NCBI GenBank assembly: GCA_016713435.1
Contig: JADJPD010000012.1
Coordinates: 62,001 to 126,000, forward strand
DNA length: 64,000 bases
Direction: 5' to 3'
DNA from: Gemmatimonadota bacterium
GTDB lineage: Bacteria; Gemmatimonadota; Gemmatimonadetes; Gemmatimonadales; GWC2-71-9
Shown: positions 9,028-18,561 of the stretch, one piece after another
Layout of the letters: every line of letters begins with the position of its first letter
Position numbering within the stretch: position 1 is the stretch's first letter
Program-made: the position numbers and the translations under genes
Notes under the pieces: model-generated
Seen by the model: the letters and a program-made list of their open reading frames with translations, nothing else
Told to the model about the DNA's origin: nothing
The model's database searches: none

Positions 9028-9130
9028 GGGGGCGCCAGGATTAGGGGATGGACGGAAATCGACGCCGAATTCTTGCCGCAGAGTGGAAGGGGGTCAAGCC
9101 ACCGGCCCGCCTTCCCGTGAGGAGGGTCAC

Positions 9131-9490
9131 ATGGACATGGACACGGACACGGCCACGGGCGCCACGGCGGAGCCCGAACTGGCGCTGGACCTCGACACTG
9201 AGCACGGGTGGGACGTCGGCAGCTTCCTGACCGGGCTCATCCTCGGTGCCACCCTGGGGGCCGGGGTGGCGCTCGTCATGGCGCCCGCCTCCGGGTCGCG
9301 CACCCGCCGCCGGCTCCGCCGGAAGGTGCGCCGCCTGGGCCGCCAGGCCGCCGAGCGCTGGGATGATACCCGCTCCCGCGCGCGCGACATGCTGGACGAG
9401 CGCCGGGCCGAGTTCCGCTCGCGGGTGGCCAAGGCCCGCGCCCGGAGCCGCAATGGGGACTACGACGACGCGGATGAGGACGAGGGCTAG
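9131..9490 (+). CDS. YtxH-like membrane protein
   Basis: A 119-residue protein with an acidic N-terminus, one transmembrane/glycine-rich helix (about residues 32-56, FLTGLILGATLGAGVALVMA, followed by P) and a long basic, helical C-terminus (RRRLRRKVRRLGRQAAERWD). This is the YtxH architecture associated with envelope or general stress. The start is ATG 9131, supported by GGAGGG at 9121-9126; an upstream in-frame ATG at 9083 lacks such a site. Its stop overlaps the stop of the convergent TPR gene by 3 bases. Confidence 0.7.
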   Translation: MDMDTDTATGATAEPELALDLDTEHGWDVGSFLTGLILGATLGAGVALVMAPASGSRTRRRLRRKVRRLGRQAAERWDDTRSRARDMLDERRAEFRSRVAKARARSRNGDYDDADEDEG

Positions 9491-10269
9491 CGCTCGTCCC
9501 GCTTCCCGGCGATCCGCTCCAGCAGGGTCCGGGCCCGGGCCTGATACTCCGGGTCCAGCACGTCGAACACCGGCAGCTCCGCGGCGCGCTCCAGTTCCAC
9601 GCGCGCGGCGCCGTAGCGCTTGCGGTCGATCAGGACCTCGCCCAGGTCCAGCCGGTGGTACACGTTCTCCGGGCTCGCGGCGACCGCCAGCTCCATGTAG
9701 GCCTGCGCGCTGTCCCACGCGGCCGCGTTGAAGACGGCCCCGCCGAGGAAGTTCTTGGCGAAGAACCGCTGGAACCCCGACAGCCGCATGATCTCCGCGT
9801 TCCATCGCCCCATTACGTGGAGCGTCTTGTGGTGCGCGGGGTCGATCTCCAGCGCCCGGAGCGCGGCGCTCCGGATCTCGCCCGCGCGCTGCACCCGCTC
9901 CTTCTTCCCCTTGGTGAGCGAGGCCCGGCCGATCGCCGCGGCCAGCGCGTACCAGCCATCGGCGCCCTCGGGATGCACCTCCACCGCCACCCGCGCCAGG
10001 CCCTCGGCGCGGGCGTAGAGCGAGTCCCGCGCGGGACTCTTCACGCTGTCCGGCGTCTGTTTGCCGATGTCCATCAGGATCTCGGCGGCGCGCCAGTTCG
10101 CCTCGTAGGAGCGCGGCTCCTGGGCCAGCGCGGCCTCGAGGTGGGGCAGGGCGGCCTGCGGATCGCGCGCCAGCTGCGCGGCGACGGCGGCCTGGATGTG
10201 CTCCGCCGGCGATTGCGCGGCCAGGCCGAGCGGGAGGAGCAGCGAAAGCATGAACAGCAGGCGGCGCAT
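9487..10269 (-). CDS. exported TPR protein resembling RMD-type proteins
   Basis: A 260-residue protein with a cleavable signal peptide (MRRLLFMLSLLLPLGLAAQS), so it is periplasmic or envelope-located. The mature part contains TPR-like helices (DPQAALPHLEAALAQEPRSY, SAALRALEIDPAHHKTLHVM) and the segment around RFFAKNFLGGAVFNAAAW, followed by LYHRLDLGEVLIDR-type sequence. This order resembles the bacterial relatives of 'regulator of microtubule dynamics' TPR proteins. It diverges from thymidine phosphorylase across about 130 bases. Its function is unknown. Confidence 0.7.
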   Translation of the reverse strand: MRRLLFMLSLLLPLGLAAQSPAEHIQAAVAAQLARDPQAALPHLEAALAQEPRSYEANWRAAEILMDIGKQTPDSVKSPARDSLYARAEGLARVAVEVHPEGADGWYALAAAIGRASLTKGKKERVQRAGEIRSAALRALEIDPAHHKTLHVMGRWNAEIMRLSGFQRFFAKNFLGGAVFNAAAWDSAQAYMELAVAASPENVYHRLDLGEVLIDRKRYGAARVELERAAELPVFDVLDPEYQARARTLLERIAGKRDER

Positions 10270-10398
10270 GAGGCCCGATCCGGTCAACGGGACGCGCGCG
10301 CCCTTGCGCGGGCACGCGGGAAGGGGAAAACTCTGGCCATGGCCGAGGGCTGCGCAAGGCTCCCGGCACGCCGGCTTCCCTTGCCTCCCCTGGTCCCC

Positions 10399-11733
10399 GT
10401 GCACTTCCCCACGCTCATCGCCCGCAAGCGGGACGGGCAGCCGCTCGCCCCCGGGGCGTGGCGCGCCAGCCTGGCCGCGTACCTCGACGGGGGCATCCCC
10501 GAGTACCAGATGGCGGCCATGCTCATGGCCGTGGTCTGGCGCGGGCTCACGGACGCGGAGCTGGCCGAGCTCACGCTCGCCATGCTCGAGTCCGGGGAGC
10601 GCGCGCGGCCCGCGGCGGGCAGCGCGCCGCGCGCCGACAAGCACTCCACCGGCGGTGTCGGCGACAAGATCTCCCTGGTGCTGGCCCCGCTCGCCGCCGC
10701 GTGCGGGCTGGTGGTGCCGATGATGTCGGGCCGGGGCCTGGGCCACACCGGCGGCACCACCGACAAGCTCGAGGCCATCCCCGGCTTCCGCACCGACCTC
10801 ACGCTCCCCGAGGTGGAGGCACAGCTGGCGCGGATCGGCGTGGCGATGTTCGGCCAGACGGAGACGATTGCCCCCGCGGACCGGCGGCTCTACGCCCTGC
10901 GCGACGTGACGGGCACGGTGCCCTCCCTGCCGCTCATCGCCGCCAGCATCATGTCCAAGAAGCTGGCCGAGGGTCTCACCGCGCTGGTGCTCGACGTGAA
11001 GGCCGGCTCCGGGGCGTTCCTGCCCGACCCGGCGGAGGCCACCGAGCTGGCGCGCGTCATGTGCCGCCTGGGCGCAGCGCACGGCTGCCGCACCACCGCC
11101 CTCGTGACCGCCATGGACCGCCCGCTGGGCCGTGCCATCGGGAACGCGCTCGAGGTGGAGGAGGCGCTGCTGGTGCTCGACGGCGAGGGCCCGGCCGACG
11201 TGCGCGAGCTCTCGCTCCAGCTCACGGCCGAGATGCTGGTGGCGGCCGGCCTGGCCCGGGGTCCCGAAGCCGCGCGGGAACAGGCGGAGGAGGCCCTGGG
11301 GAGCGGGGCGGCGCTGGAGCGCTTTGCCCAGCTCATCGAGGCGCAGGGCGGCAGCCCGGCCCTGGTGGACGACCCCGCGGCCCTCCCCCAGGCGCGCGAG
11401 GTGGAGCTGTTCGAGGCCCCGCGCGCCGGCGTGGTGGCGCGGGTGGAGCCGCGCGCCCTGGGTGAGGCCGTCGTGGCGCTCGGCGGCGGCCGGCGCGCGC
11501 TGGGCGAGGCCATCGACCATAGTGTGGGCTTCGTGGTCTCCGTCCGCCCGGGGCAGCGCGTGCAGCAGGGGGAACCCCTCGCGTCCGTCTTTGCGCGGGA
11601 CCCGGCCGGGATCGCCGAGGGGCTCGCCGCACTCGGGCGCGCCATCGTGATCGGGGACGCGGCGCCCGGGCCCGCCCTGCCGCTGGTCCTGGACCGGGTC
11701 GCCGCCATCGACGTGGAGCCGACGGGGAGCTGA
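10399..11733 (+). CDS. thymidine / pyrimidine-nucleoside phosphorylase
   Basis: Phosphorolyses thymidine (and possibly uridine) to the base and (deoxy)ribose-1-phosphate in nucleoside salvage. The family signature is present: DKHSTGGVGDKISLVLAPL, and later SGRGLGHTGGTTDKLEAIPG. A C-terminal pyrimidine-nucleoside phosphorylase domain (VVALGGGRRALGEAIDHSVG) closes the protein. From GTG 10399 the product is 444 residues and its N-terminus (HFPTLIARKRDGQPL) lines up with the family start. ATG 10339 would add 20 unaligned residues and remains possible. A 73-residue membrane protein follows 3 bases after the stop. Confidence 0.92.
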   Translation: MHFPTLIARKRDGQPLAPGAWRASLAAYLDGGIPEYQMAAMLMAVVWRGLTDAELAELTLAMLESGERARPAAGSAPRADKHSTGGVGDKISLVLAPLAAACGLVVPMMSGRGLGHTGGTTDKLEAIPGFRTDLTLPEVEAQLARIGVAMFGQTETIAPADRRLYALRDVTGTVPSLPLIAASIMSKKLAEGLTALVLDVKAGSGAFLPDPAEATELARVMCRLGAAHGCRTTALVTAMDRPLGRAIGNALEVEEALLVLDGEGPADVRELSLQLTAEMLVAAGLARGPEAAREQAEEALGSGAALERFAQLIEAQGGSPALVDDPAALPQAREVELFEAPRAGVVARVEPRALGEAVVALGGGRRALGEAIDHSVGFVVSVRPGQRVQQGEPLASVFARDPAGIAEGLAALGRAIVIGDAAPGPALPLVLDRVAAIDVEPTGS

Positions 11734-11736
11734 CGC

Positions 11737-11958
11737 ATGTGGAGCCTGGTGTTCGTCTCGTTCCTGGTCGCCATGCTGCTCGTCTGGCTCATCGGCCCCA
11801 CCCGCCGCGGGAGCGCCCAGGATCCCCTCGACACGATCGAACCGCCCGACCAGGACGAGCTCGAGGCGGCCGAGCGGGAAGTGCAGGATCCGGAGTTCGG
11901 CTCGCCTACCTCGAAAGAGGTAGACGAGCGCGACTGGGGTCCCGGCGCCCCGCACTGA
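11737..11958 (+). CDS. small membrane-anchored acidic protein
   Basis: A 73-residue protein: an N-terminal transmembrane helix (MWSLVFVSFLVAMLLVWLIG) followed by an acidic, polar cytoplasmic-type tail rich in D, E and P. It starts 3 bases after thymidine phosphorylase, so it is translated from the same message. I recognise no family and can give no function. Confidence 0.6.
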   Translation: MWSLVFVSFLVAMLLVWLIGPTRRGSAQDPLDTIEPPDQDELEAAEREVQDPEFGSPTSKEVDERDWGPGAPH

Positions 11959-12036
11959 TCTGGTCCCTGCCATTCCCTGACATAACTTGAAGGCGGTCCG
12001 CGCGCGCCGTCGTGCGTGACCGACGGCTGCCGTCGC

Positions 12037-12054
12037 GGCCCGGGATCCCGGGCC
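12037..12054. promoter_or_regulatory. 18-bp perfect palindrome upstream of the sensor kinase
   Basis: The sequence ggcccgggatcccgggcc is a perfect palindrome 35 bases before the GTG start of the giant histidine kinase gene and 79 bases after the preceding stop. It could be an operator for a dimeric regulator or a short terminator hairpin for the upstream operon. Confidence 0.35.
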
Positions 12055-12088
12055 CGCCCCTTCACGTCCCACGTCGAGAGCCCGCCTC

Positions 12089-15000
12089 GTGGCCGGACCC
12101 GCTCCCCGCACTCCTCCGCCTCCCGTGCCCTCGGTGCGCGTGCTCGCACTGGTGGCGCTGGCGCTCGCCGGGGCGCAGTGGCTCGGGATGCTGCTGGCGC
12201 GCTCTCCCGCCGCGCCGTCGCCCTTCTGGCCGGCGGATGGGGTGGCGCTGGCGGCGGCGCTCCTGCTGGGGCCGCGGGTCTGGCCGGCGCTGGTCGTCGG
12301 CACCCTCGGCATGGGGGCCATGCTGGCGCCGACCCAGCTGCCGTTCGCCTCGGCGCTCGCCGCCCTCGCCACGCTGCAGGCGCTCCTCGCGGCCTGGCTC
12401 ATGCGCCGGATCCTGGCGGAGCCGCTGGAACTCCGGCTCGAGCGGGACGTGCTGGTGTTCCTCTTCGTGGTGGTGCCGGTCTCGTCCCTCCTTGATGCGG
12501 CAGGTGGGCTCCTGGTGGCCCGGGCCTTCGGCGCGGTGGCACCCGGCGCCGGCGCGGACTATGCCTTCACCTGGTGGGCGGGGGACGTCATCGGCCTGGC
12601 CGCGTTCACCCCCATGGCGCTGGCACTGGCCACGCGCAGCTCGGACCGCTGGCGGGGGCGGCGACTGGCGGTGGGGCTGCCGCTCCTCGTGGCCTCGCTG
12701 GCGGTGGTGCTGCTGGCGCGCGAGCGGCGCAACGCGGAACTCGAGGCGGCGCGCGTGGCGTTCGATCGCGCCGTCGCCGACCTGGGCCAGCGCACCACCC
12801 ACCGCCTCGAGGCGCACCTGGATGCGCTCGTGTCGCTCGCCGCGGTCAAGCAGGAACTCGCCGGCCTCTCCCGCCTCGAGTTTTCCGCCTTCGCGCGGCG
12901 CAGCATGGCCAACCAGCCCGGCTGGCGGGGCATCGACTGGGTGACGCGCGTACCGGGGGCCGAGCGCGCCGGCTTCGAGGCGGTGGCGAGTCGCGAGGGG
13001 CGCGACACCTTCCGGATCCGGGAGTTGTTCTCCGCCGGCGGCCTCGCGCCCGCACCCGCACGGCCGCTCCACTACCCCGTGCTCTACTCGGAGCCGGCGG
13101 AACGCAGCTGGCGGATGCGCGGGCGGGACTACGCCGGCGACAGCGCGCGTGCCACGCTGCTCCGCCGGGCGGCCGAGCTGAGGCACCCGGTGGCCGGCCG
13201 GGCCGGGGCCGAAGCCCTGGCGCCGGAGCTTCCGGTGGTGCTGGTGGCGCAGACCGTCCCCGGCGCGCGGCCGGGGGATCCGCCCGAGGGCTTCGTGGTG
13301 GGAGCGCTCGATCCGGCGGCCCTCATGGCCGGCCTTCTTCCCGGCAGCCTCGAGCGGGAGATCCAGGTGGAGCTGCGGGATTCCGCCGCGGCGGGCGCGG
13401 CGCCCCTCTTTGCGCGCGGTCCCATGCCCACGGCGCCGGCCTTCGTGAGCACGCTGGCGCTGCCGCTCCCCGGGGGAGCGTGGGTGCTCCGCATGGCGGT
13501 CGGACCCGAGTTCCTCGCGGCGCACCAGGGCGGGGCCACGCGCGTGGTGCTGGTCGTGGGCATCCTGCTCGTGACCATCCTCGCCGGCCTCCTGCTCGTG
13601 ATCTCCGGGCGCCCCGCCGTCCTGGCCCGGATGATGGCCGACCTCACCCACCGCCAGCTCGAGGTGGAACGGGAACTGCGCGCCCGCCAGGAAGCCGAGG
13701 CCGCGCTCGCCAAGCTGGAGCAGCGCTGGGCCTTCGCGCTCGAGGCCACGGGCACCGGCGTGTGGGAGCACGACGTCCCTGGCGGCGCGTTCTATCAGTC
13801 ACCCGCGTGGAACGCGATCCTCGGCTTCGGCCCCGACGAGCTCGAGGCCAGCTACGCCGGCTGGGCCGACCGGCTCCACCCGGAGGATCGGGCCGGGGTG
13901 GAAGCCGCCTACGGCGCGCTGCTGCGCGGCGAGTCCCAGGGCTTCGAGCGCACCTATCGGCTGCGCGCCCGCGATGGCGGCTGGCGCTGGGTGCTGGCGC
14001 GTGGCCGGGGCATCGAGTTCGGCGAGGATGGGCGGCCGCTCCGCGTCACCGGCACCCTGACCGACCTCACCGCGCGTCTCGAGGCCGAGGAAGCCCTCGC
14101 CCAGAGCGAGCAGCGCTTCCGCCTGCTGGTGGAGAGCATCCGGGAGGTCTTCTGGATGACCACCGAGGCGGGTGACCGCTACACCTACCTCAGCCCGGCC
14201 TTCGACGACGTGTGGGGCTTCTCGCGTGAGGCGGCCCTGGCGGAGCCGGAACGGTGGCGCCGCTCCGTCCACCCCGATGATCTCCCGGGGCTCCTGGCCG
14301 ACACCAGCTTCCGGGACGGCCGCCGGCGCGAGGTGGAGTACCGCATCCGCCGCCCCGACGGGGAGGAACGCTGGATCCACGAGCGGATCTTCGTGGTCCG
14401 GAACGAGCAGGGGCGGGGCGTGGCGGTGGGCGGGGTGTCCACCGACGTGACCAGCCGCAAGCAGGTGGAGGCCGAGCTTCGCACCAGCGAGGAGCGCTTC
14501 CGGCGGCTGGTCGAGGACGCCCCCGACGGGATCTTCCTGCATCGCGAGGGCCGGATCGAGTACGCCAACGTCGCCCTCGAGCGGATGGTCGGGGCGGCGG
14601 CGGGGCAGTTGGCGGGCCGGCAGGTGACGGACCTGCTCCTCCCGGAACACCACGACGAGTTCCGCGAGCGCACGCGCCGCCTGGGTGCCGGGGAGGCCGT
14701 GCCCACCACCGGCCTGGTGTGGCGGCGCCTCGACGGGACGGTGTTCGACGCGGAGGTGTCGTCCACCGCCGTCCCGTTTGCCGGGGGCAGCGCCATCCAG
14801 GTCATCGTGCGCGACGTGAGCCAGCAGCGCCTGCAGCAGGCCCTGCTGCGCGAGAGCGAGCGGAAGTACCGCGCCCTGGTCGAGACCACGGGCACCGGGT
14901 ACGTGATCTTCGACCGCGCGGGCCGGGTGCTCGACGCCAATCGCGAGTACCTCCGCCTGACGGGCCGGCCCGACCTCTCCCAGGTGATCGGCCATCCCGT

Positions 15001-18000
15001 CACCGCCTGGACCCGGCCCGCCGATCGCCCGCGCACCGAGGAGGCGCTCCGCCGGGCCCTGGGCGAGGGGAGCATCCGCCATCTCGAGACCGATTACCTC
15101 GGGCCCGGCGGCCAGGGGCTGCCGGTGGAGCTCAACGCCACCGTCCTGGTGGGCAGCGCCGGGCTGCAGGTGATCGGGCTCTGCCGCGACATCTCGGAGC
15201 GGCGCCGGGCCGAGGAGGCGCTGGCCGAGTCGGCGCGCTTCGTGGAGCAGGTGCTCGACACCTTCCCCGGCCCCATCGCCGTGCGCGATGCCGCGGGGAA
15301 TCTCCGCCTCGTCAACCGGGTCCTCGCCGACGAGCTGGGGCACCCCAAGGCGGCGCTCCTCGGCGCCCCGCCGGCGCGCGCGCACGTGTTCACCAGCGGG
15401 TCCGGCGCGCTCGACGCGGAGGTCCTCGCCGGCCGGGTGACCCGTGCCAGCGACGAGCCCTTCGCCGGCAACGGCGACGGCACCCACTGGTACCACGTCA
15501 TCCGGACGCCCCTCGAGCGCGACGGCGAGGTGCTGCTGCTGCAGATGGGGCTCGACATCACCGCCCGGCGGGAGGCCGAGGAGGCGTTCCGTCAGCTCAA
15601 TGCCGCGCTCGAGGACCGGGTCCGCGAGCGCACCGCCGAGCTGGAGCGGCTCAACGGCATGCTGCGCGAGGCCGAGGCGGCCCTCTCCCAGGAGAACCAC
15701 TACCTCGGCGCCCTCAACGAGCTGGCCCTGGCCCTGCTGGCCCGCGAGGACCCGGAGCTGGTGCTGCAGGCGCTGCTCCGGAGCGCCTGCGGCCTCGCCG
15801 GTGTCGGGGGCGGGATCCTCCGCGTGGCCGATCCCGACCGCGCCCGGCTGGCGTCCCGTCTCGCCTGGGGCGCGGTGCCCCCGGGCTGGCTCGCCGCCAC
15901 CGAGCGGGGCAGCGGGGTCTCGGGACGGGTCCTCGAGACCGGCGCCCCGGTGCTCGTGGCCGACTACGCCCGGTGGCCGCACCGCCATCCGGGCAAGGCC
16001 GCCGACGGCATCGTGGGCGTGGCCGCGGTCCCGCTGCGCTCGGGAGAGGACGTGGTCGGGGTCCTCATGGTGGTGCAGCGCCCCGGTGAGGCCGCGGTGG
16101 GCGAGGACACCCTCCGGATCCTCGAGCGATTCTCCCGGCTCGCGGCCCTGGTGCTCGATCATGCCACCCTGCAGGCGGCCCTCCAGGCCGAGCTCGACGA
16201 GCGCCGCCGTGCCGAGGAGCGCCAGCGCCGCCTGGCCGCCGACCTGCTCGAGGCCCAGCGGGTCGGGCGCCTCGGCAGCTGGGTCTGGGAGGTGGGGACC
16301 GACGAGGTGCAGTTGAGCGCCGAGCTGCTCCGCCTCGTCGGCCTGCCGGAGACCCGCGATCGCGCCACGCTCGCCGAGTGGACCCGGGTGAGCCACCCGC
16401 ACGACCAGGCGGAGGTCCAGGCGCGCCTGCGCGCCCTGCTCGAGGCCCCGGCCACGGGCCCGGAGGCCGATCGCGCGGAATGGGACTCGCGCATCCTCCG
16501 GCCCGACGGGGAGGTGCGGGTGCTCCACGTCTTCGCCGAGCTGCAGCGCGACGGGAGCGGGCGCGTCACCCGACTGGTGGGCACCTCGCAGGACATCACC
16601 GAGCGGCTGGTCATGGAACGGGCGCTGCGCGAGAGCGAGGAGCGCTACCGCCTCGCCATCCGGAGCACGGTGGACGGCGTCTGGGACTGGCCCGACATCA
16701 CGCGGGAGGAGGTGTTCTGGTCGCCCCGGTGTTTCCAGCTGCTCGGCTATGCGCCGGGGGAGTTTGCCGTCACGGCGTCGTTCTATCGGGAGGCGCTGGT
16801 CCACCCCGAGGACCTGGCGGCCGCGGAGGCGGGCTTCCAGCGTCACCTCGCGCTGGGGGAACCGCTCGAGTCCGAGGTGCGCCTGCGGCACAAGGACGGA
16901 GGCTGGCGCTGGTTCCGCATCCAGGGGGAGGCGCAGCGGGAGCCCGGCCGGCCGATCCGGCTGGCCGGCTCCATGCAGGACATCGACCAGGTCAAGCGCG
17001 CCGCCCTGGAGCTGGAGCGCGGACGGGCCATGTTCGCCGTGTTCGTGGAGCAGAGCCCCACGGTCTGCTATCTCAAGGACGACGCGGGACGGCTGCAGTA
17101 CGTCAACCAGGCGTTCATCGACGCCATGTGGGAAGGCACGCCCCCCGACTGGCAGGGCCGGTCCGACTTCGAGCTGTGGCCCCGGGCGCAGGCCGAGGAG
17201 TACCGGCGCAACGAGGTGCGGGTGCTCGAGACCGGGCAGGCCGCCGTGGTGGAGGAGAGCTTCGAGCGGGAAGGCGGACGGGAGAGCTGGCTCAACTTCA
17301 AGTTCCCGGTGACCCTCGGGACGGGGGAGCGCTACCTCGCGGGCATGGCCGTCAACCTGACGCCGCAGAAGCGGGCCGAGGCCGAGGTGCGCCGCCTGAA
17401 TGCCGAGCTGGAGGAGCGGGTCCGCCGCCGCACCGCCGACCTCGAGCTCGCCAACCAGGAGCTCGAGAGCTTCAGCTACTCCGTGTCGCACGACCTGCGC
17501 ACCCCGCTCCGCGCCATCGACGGCTTCTGCCAGGCCCTGCTCGAGGACTACGCCCTCCGGCTCGACGAGACCGGCCGCGGCTACCTCACCCGCGTCCGCA
17601 GTGCCTCACAGCGCATGGGCCTGCTCATCGACGACCTGCTGCAGCTCTCCCGCTTGACCCGGGGCGAGATCCACCTATCCTCCGTCGATCTCTCGGCCCT
17701 CGCAGCCGAGGTGGTGGCCGAATTGCGCGCCGGGGACCCCGGCCGGCAGGTGGCGGTCACCCTCGAGCCCGGCCTCCGCGCCGAGGGCGACCCGGTCCTG
17801 CTGCGGACGGTGCTCGCCAACCTGCTGGGCAATGCCTGGAAGTTCACCAGCCGCAGCAGCGGCGCCGCCATCCGGCTGGGCCGGGTGACCACCGCCAGCG
17901 GCCCGGCCTTCGTGGTGGAGGACAACGGCGTGGGCTTCGACCCGCGGTACGCGGGCAAGCTCTTCGGGCCGTTCCAGCGGCTCCATCACCGGAGCGAGTT

Positions 18001-18133
18001 CGAGGGCTCGGGGATCGGGCTCGCCACGGTGCAGCGCATCATCCGGCGCCACGGCGGGCGCATCTGGGCCGAGGCGGCCCCGGGCGCGGGCGCCGCCTTC
18101 TTCTTCACGCTCGGTACCGAGGAGAGTTCCTGA
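12089..18133 (+). CDS. giant membrane hybrid-sensor histidine kinase (MASE1-CHASE-8xPAS-GAF)
   Basis: A 2014-residue sensor kinase. Approximate order: MASE1-type transmembrane region (15-215), CHASE extracytoplasmic sensor (220-480), transmembrane helix (490-512), five PAS domains (547-1165), coiled coil, GAF (1210-1365), three more PAS domains (1385-1770), HisKA with phospho-acceptor His1801 in SYSVSHDLRTPLRAIDGF, and HATPase with N box (LLGNAWKFTSR), G1 (EDNGVGFDP) and G2 (GSGIGLATVQRII). The start is GTG 12089, with other in-frame GTG codons nearby. Its stop overlaps the ATG of the response regulator (TGATG). Eight PAS domains and one GAF suggest integration of several redox or ligand inputs. 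There is no receiver domain in the protein itself. Confidence 0.93.
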   Translation: MAGPAPRTPPPPVPSVRVLALVALALAGAQWLGMLLARSPAAPSPFWPADGVALAAALLLGPRVWPALVVGTLGMGAMLAPTQLPFASALAALATLQALLAAWLMRRILAEPLELRLERDVLVFLFVVVPVSSLLDAAGGLLVARAFGAVAPGAGADYAFTWWAGDVIGLAAFTPMALALATRSSDRWRGRRLAVGLPLLVASLAVVLLARERRNAELEAARVAFDRAVADLGQRTTHRLEAHLDALVSLAAVKQELAGLSRLEFSAFARRSMANQPGWRGIDWVTRVPGAERAGFEAVASREGRDTFRIRELFSAGGLAPAPARPLHYPVLYSEPAERSWRMRGRDYAGDSARATLLRRAAELRHPVAGRAGAEALAPELPVVLVAQTVPGARPGDPPEGFVVGALDPAALMAGLLPGSLEREIQVELRDSAAAGAAPLFARGPMPTAPAFVSTLALPLPGGAWVLRMAVGPEFLAAHQGGATRVVLVVGILLVTILAGLLLVISGRPAVLARMMADLTHRQLEVERELRARQEAEAALAKLEQRWAFALEATGTGVWEHDVPGGAFYQSPAWNAILGFGPDELEASYAGWADRLHPEDRAGVEAAYGALLRGESQGFERTYRLRARDGGWRWVLARGRGIEFGEDGRPLRVTGTLTDLTARLEAEEALAQSEQRFRLLVESIREVFWMTTEAGDRYTYLSPAFDDVWGFSREAALAEPERWRRSVHPDDLPGLLADTSFRDGRRREVEYRIRRPDGEERWIHERIFVVRNEQGRGVAVGGVSTDVTSRKQVEAELRTSEERFRRLVEDAPDGIFLHREGRIEYANVALERMVGAAAGQLAGRQVTDLLLPEHHDEFRERTRRLGAGEAVPTTGLVWRRLDGTVFDAEVSSTAVPFAGGSAIQVIVRDVSQQRLQQALLRESERKYRALVETTGTGYVIFDRAGRVLDANREYLRLTGRPDLSQVIGHPVTAWTRPADRPRTEEALRRALGEGSIRHLETDYLGPGGQGLPVELNATVLVGSAGLQVIGLCRDISERRRAEEALAESARFVEQVLDTFPGPIAVRDAAGNLRLVNRVLADELGHPKAALLGAPPARAHVFTSGSGALDAEVLAGRVTRASDEPFAGNGDGTHWYHVIRTPLERDGEVLLLQMGLDITARREAEEAFRQLNAALEDRVRERTAELERLNGMLREAEAALSQENHYLGALNELALALLAREDPELVLQALLRSACGLAGVGGGILRVADPDRARLASRLAWGAVPPGWLAATERGSGVSGRVLETGAPVLVADYARWPHRHPGKAADGIVGVAAVPLRSGEDVVGVLMVVQRPGEAAVGEDTLRILERFSRLAALVLDHATLQAALQAELDERRRAEERQRRLAADLLEAQRVGRLGSWVWEVGTDEVQLSAELLRLVGLPETRDRATLAEWTRVSHPHDQAEVQARLRALLEAPATGPEADRAEWDSRILRPDGEVRVLHVFAELQRDGSGRVTRLVGTSQDITERLVMERALRESEERYRLAIRSTVDGVWDWPDITREEVFWSPRCFQLLGYAPGEFAVTASFYREALVHPEDLAAAEAGFQRHLALGEPLESEVRLRHKDGGWRWFRIQGEAQREPGRPIRLAGSMQDIDQVKRAALELERGRAMFAVFVEQSPTVCYLKDDAGRLQYVNQAFIDAMWEGTPPDWQGRSDFELWPRAQAEEYRRNEVRVLETGQAAVVEESFEREGGRESWLNFKFPVTLGTGERYLAGMAVNLTPQKRAEAEVRRLNAELEERVRRRTADLELANQELESFSYSVSHDLRTPLRAIDGFCQALLEDYALRLDETGRGYLTRVRSASQRMGLLIDDLLQLSRLTRGEIHLSSVDLSALAAEVVAELRAGDPGRQVAVTLEPGLRAEGDPVLLRTVLANLLGNAWKFTSRSSGAAIRLGRVTTASGPAFVVEDNGVGFDPRYAGKLFGPFQRLHHRSEFEGSGIGLATVQRIIRRHGGRIWAEAAPGAGAAFFFTLGTEESS

Positions 18134-18561
18134 TGGCCGTGGCCCCGATCCTCCTGGTGGAGGACAACCCGGATGATGTCGAGCTCACCCTGCGGGCCTT
18201 CCGCCGCAGCCGCGTCGCCAATGACGTCGTGGTCGCCCGCGACGGGGTGGAGGCCATGGAGCGGCTGCTGAGCCAGACCCAGCCGCGTCCCGCCCTCATC
18301 CTGCTGGACCTCAAGCTGCCGCGGGTGGACGGCTTCGAGCTGCTGCGCTGGATTCGCGAGGACGAGGTGCTCCGGGTGCTCCCCGTGGTCATCCTCACCA
18401 GCAGCAAGGAGGAGCGCGACATCGTGCAGAGCTACACCCTCGGGGCCAACAGCTACATCGTCAAGCCGGTGGACTTCGAGAAGTTCAACGAGGTGGTGGA
18501 CCAGCTCGGCATGTACTGGATGCTCCTCAACCAGGGCGCCACCGGCGGGCCACCCGCCTGA
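18133..18561 (+). CDS. single-domain response regulator (Rcp1-like)
   Basis: A 142-residue stand-alone receiver domain. The acidic pocket is LLVEDN near residues 7-12, the phospho-acceptor is Asp59 in LILLDLKLP, the switch Thr is in ILTSS, and the conserved lysine is Lys111 in YIVKP. The sequence, including ELTLRAFRR and YWMLLNQ at the end, resembles the Rcp1 type that pairs with PAS/phytochrome-like kinases. It overlaps the giant kinase gene by one base and is the obvious phosphotransfer partner. With no output domain it probably acts by protein contact or within a relay. Confidence 0.92.
   Translation: MAVAPILLVEDNPDDVELTLRAFRRSRVANDVVVARDGVEAMERLLSQTQPRPALILLDLKLPRVDGFELLRWIREDEVLRVLPVVILTSSKEERDIVQSYTLGANSYIVKPVDFEKFNEVVDQLGMYWMLLNQGATGGPPA

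Noticed and set aside
13799..17491. 1230-residue antisense open frame inside the sensor kinase gene
   Set aside because: Composition-driven shadow of a GC-rich gene; its translation is low-complexity with no domain, while the forward frame has clear PAS, GAF and kinase motifs.
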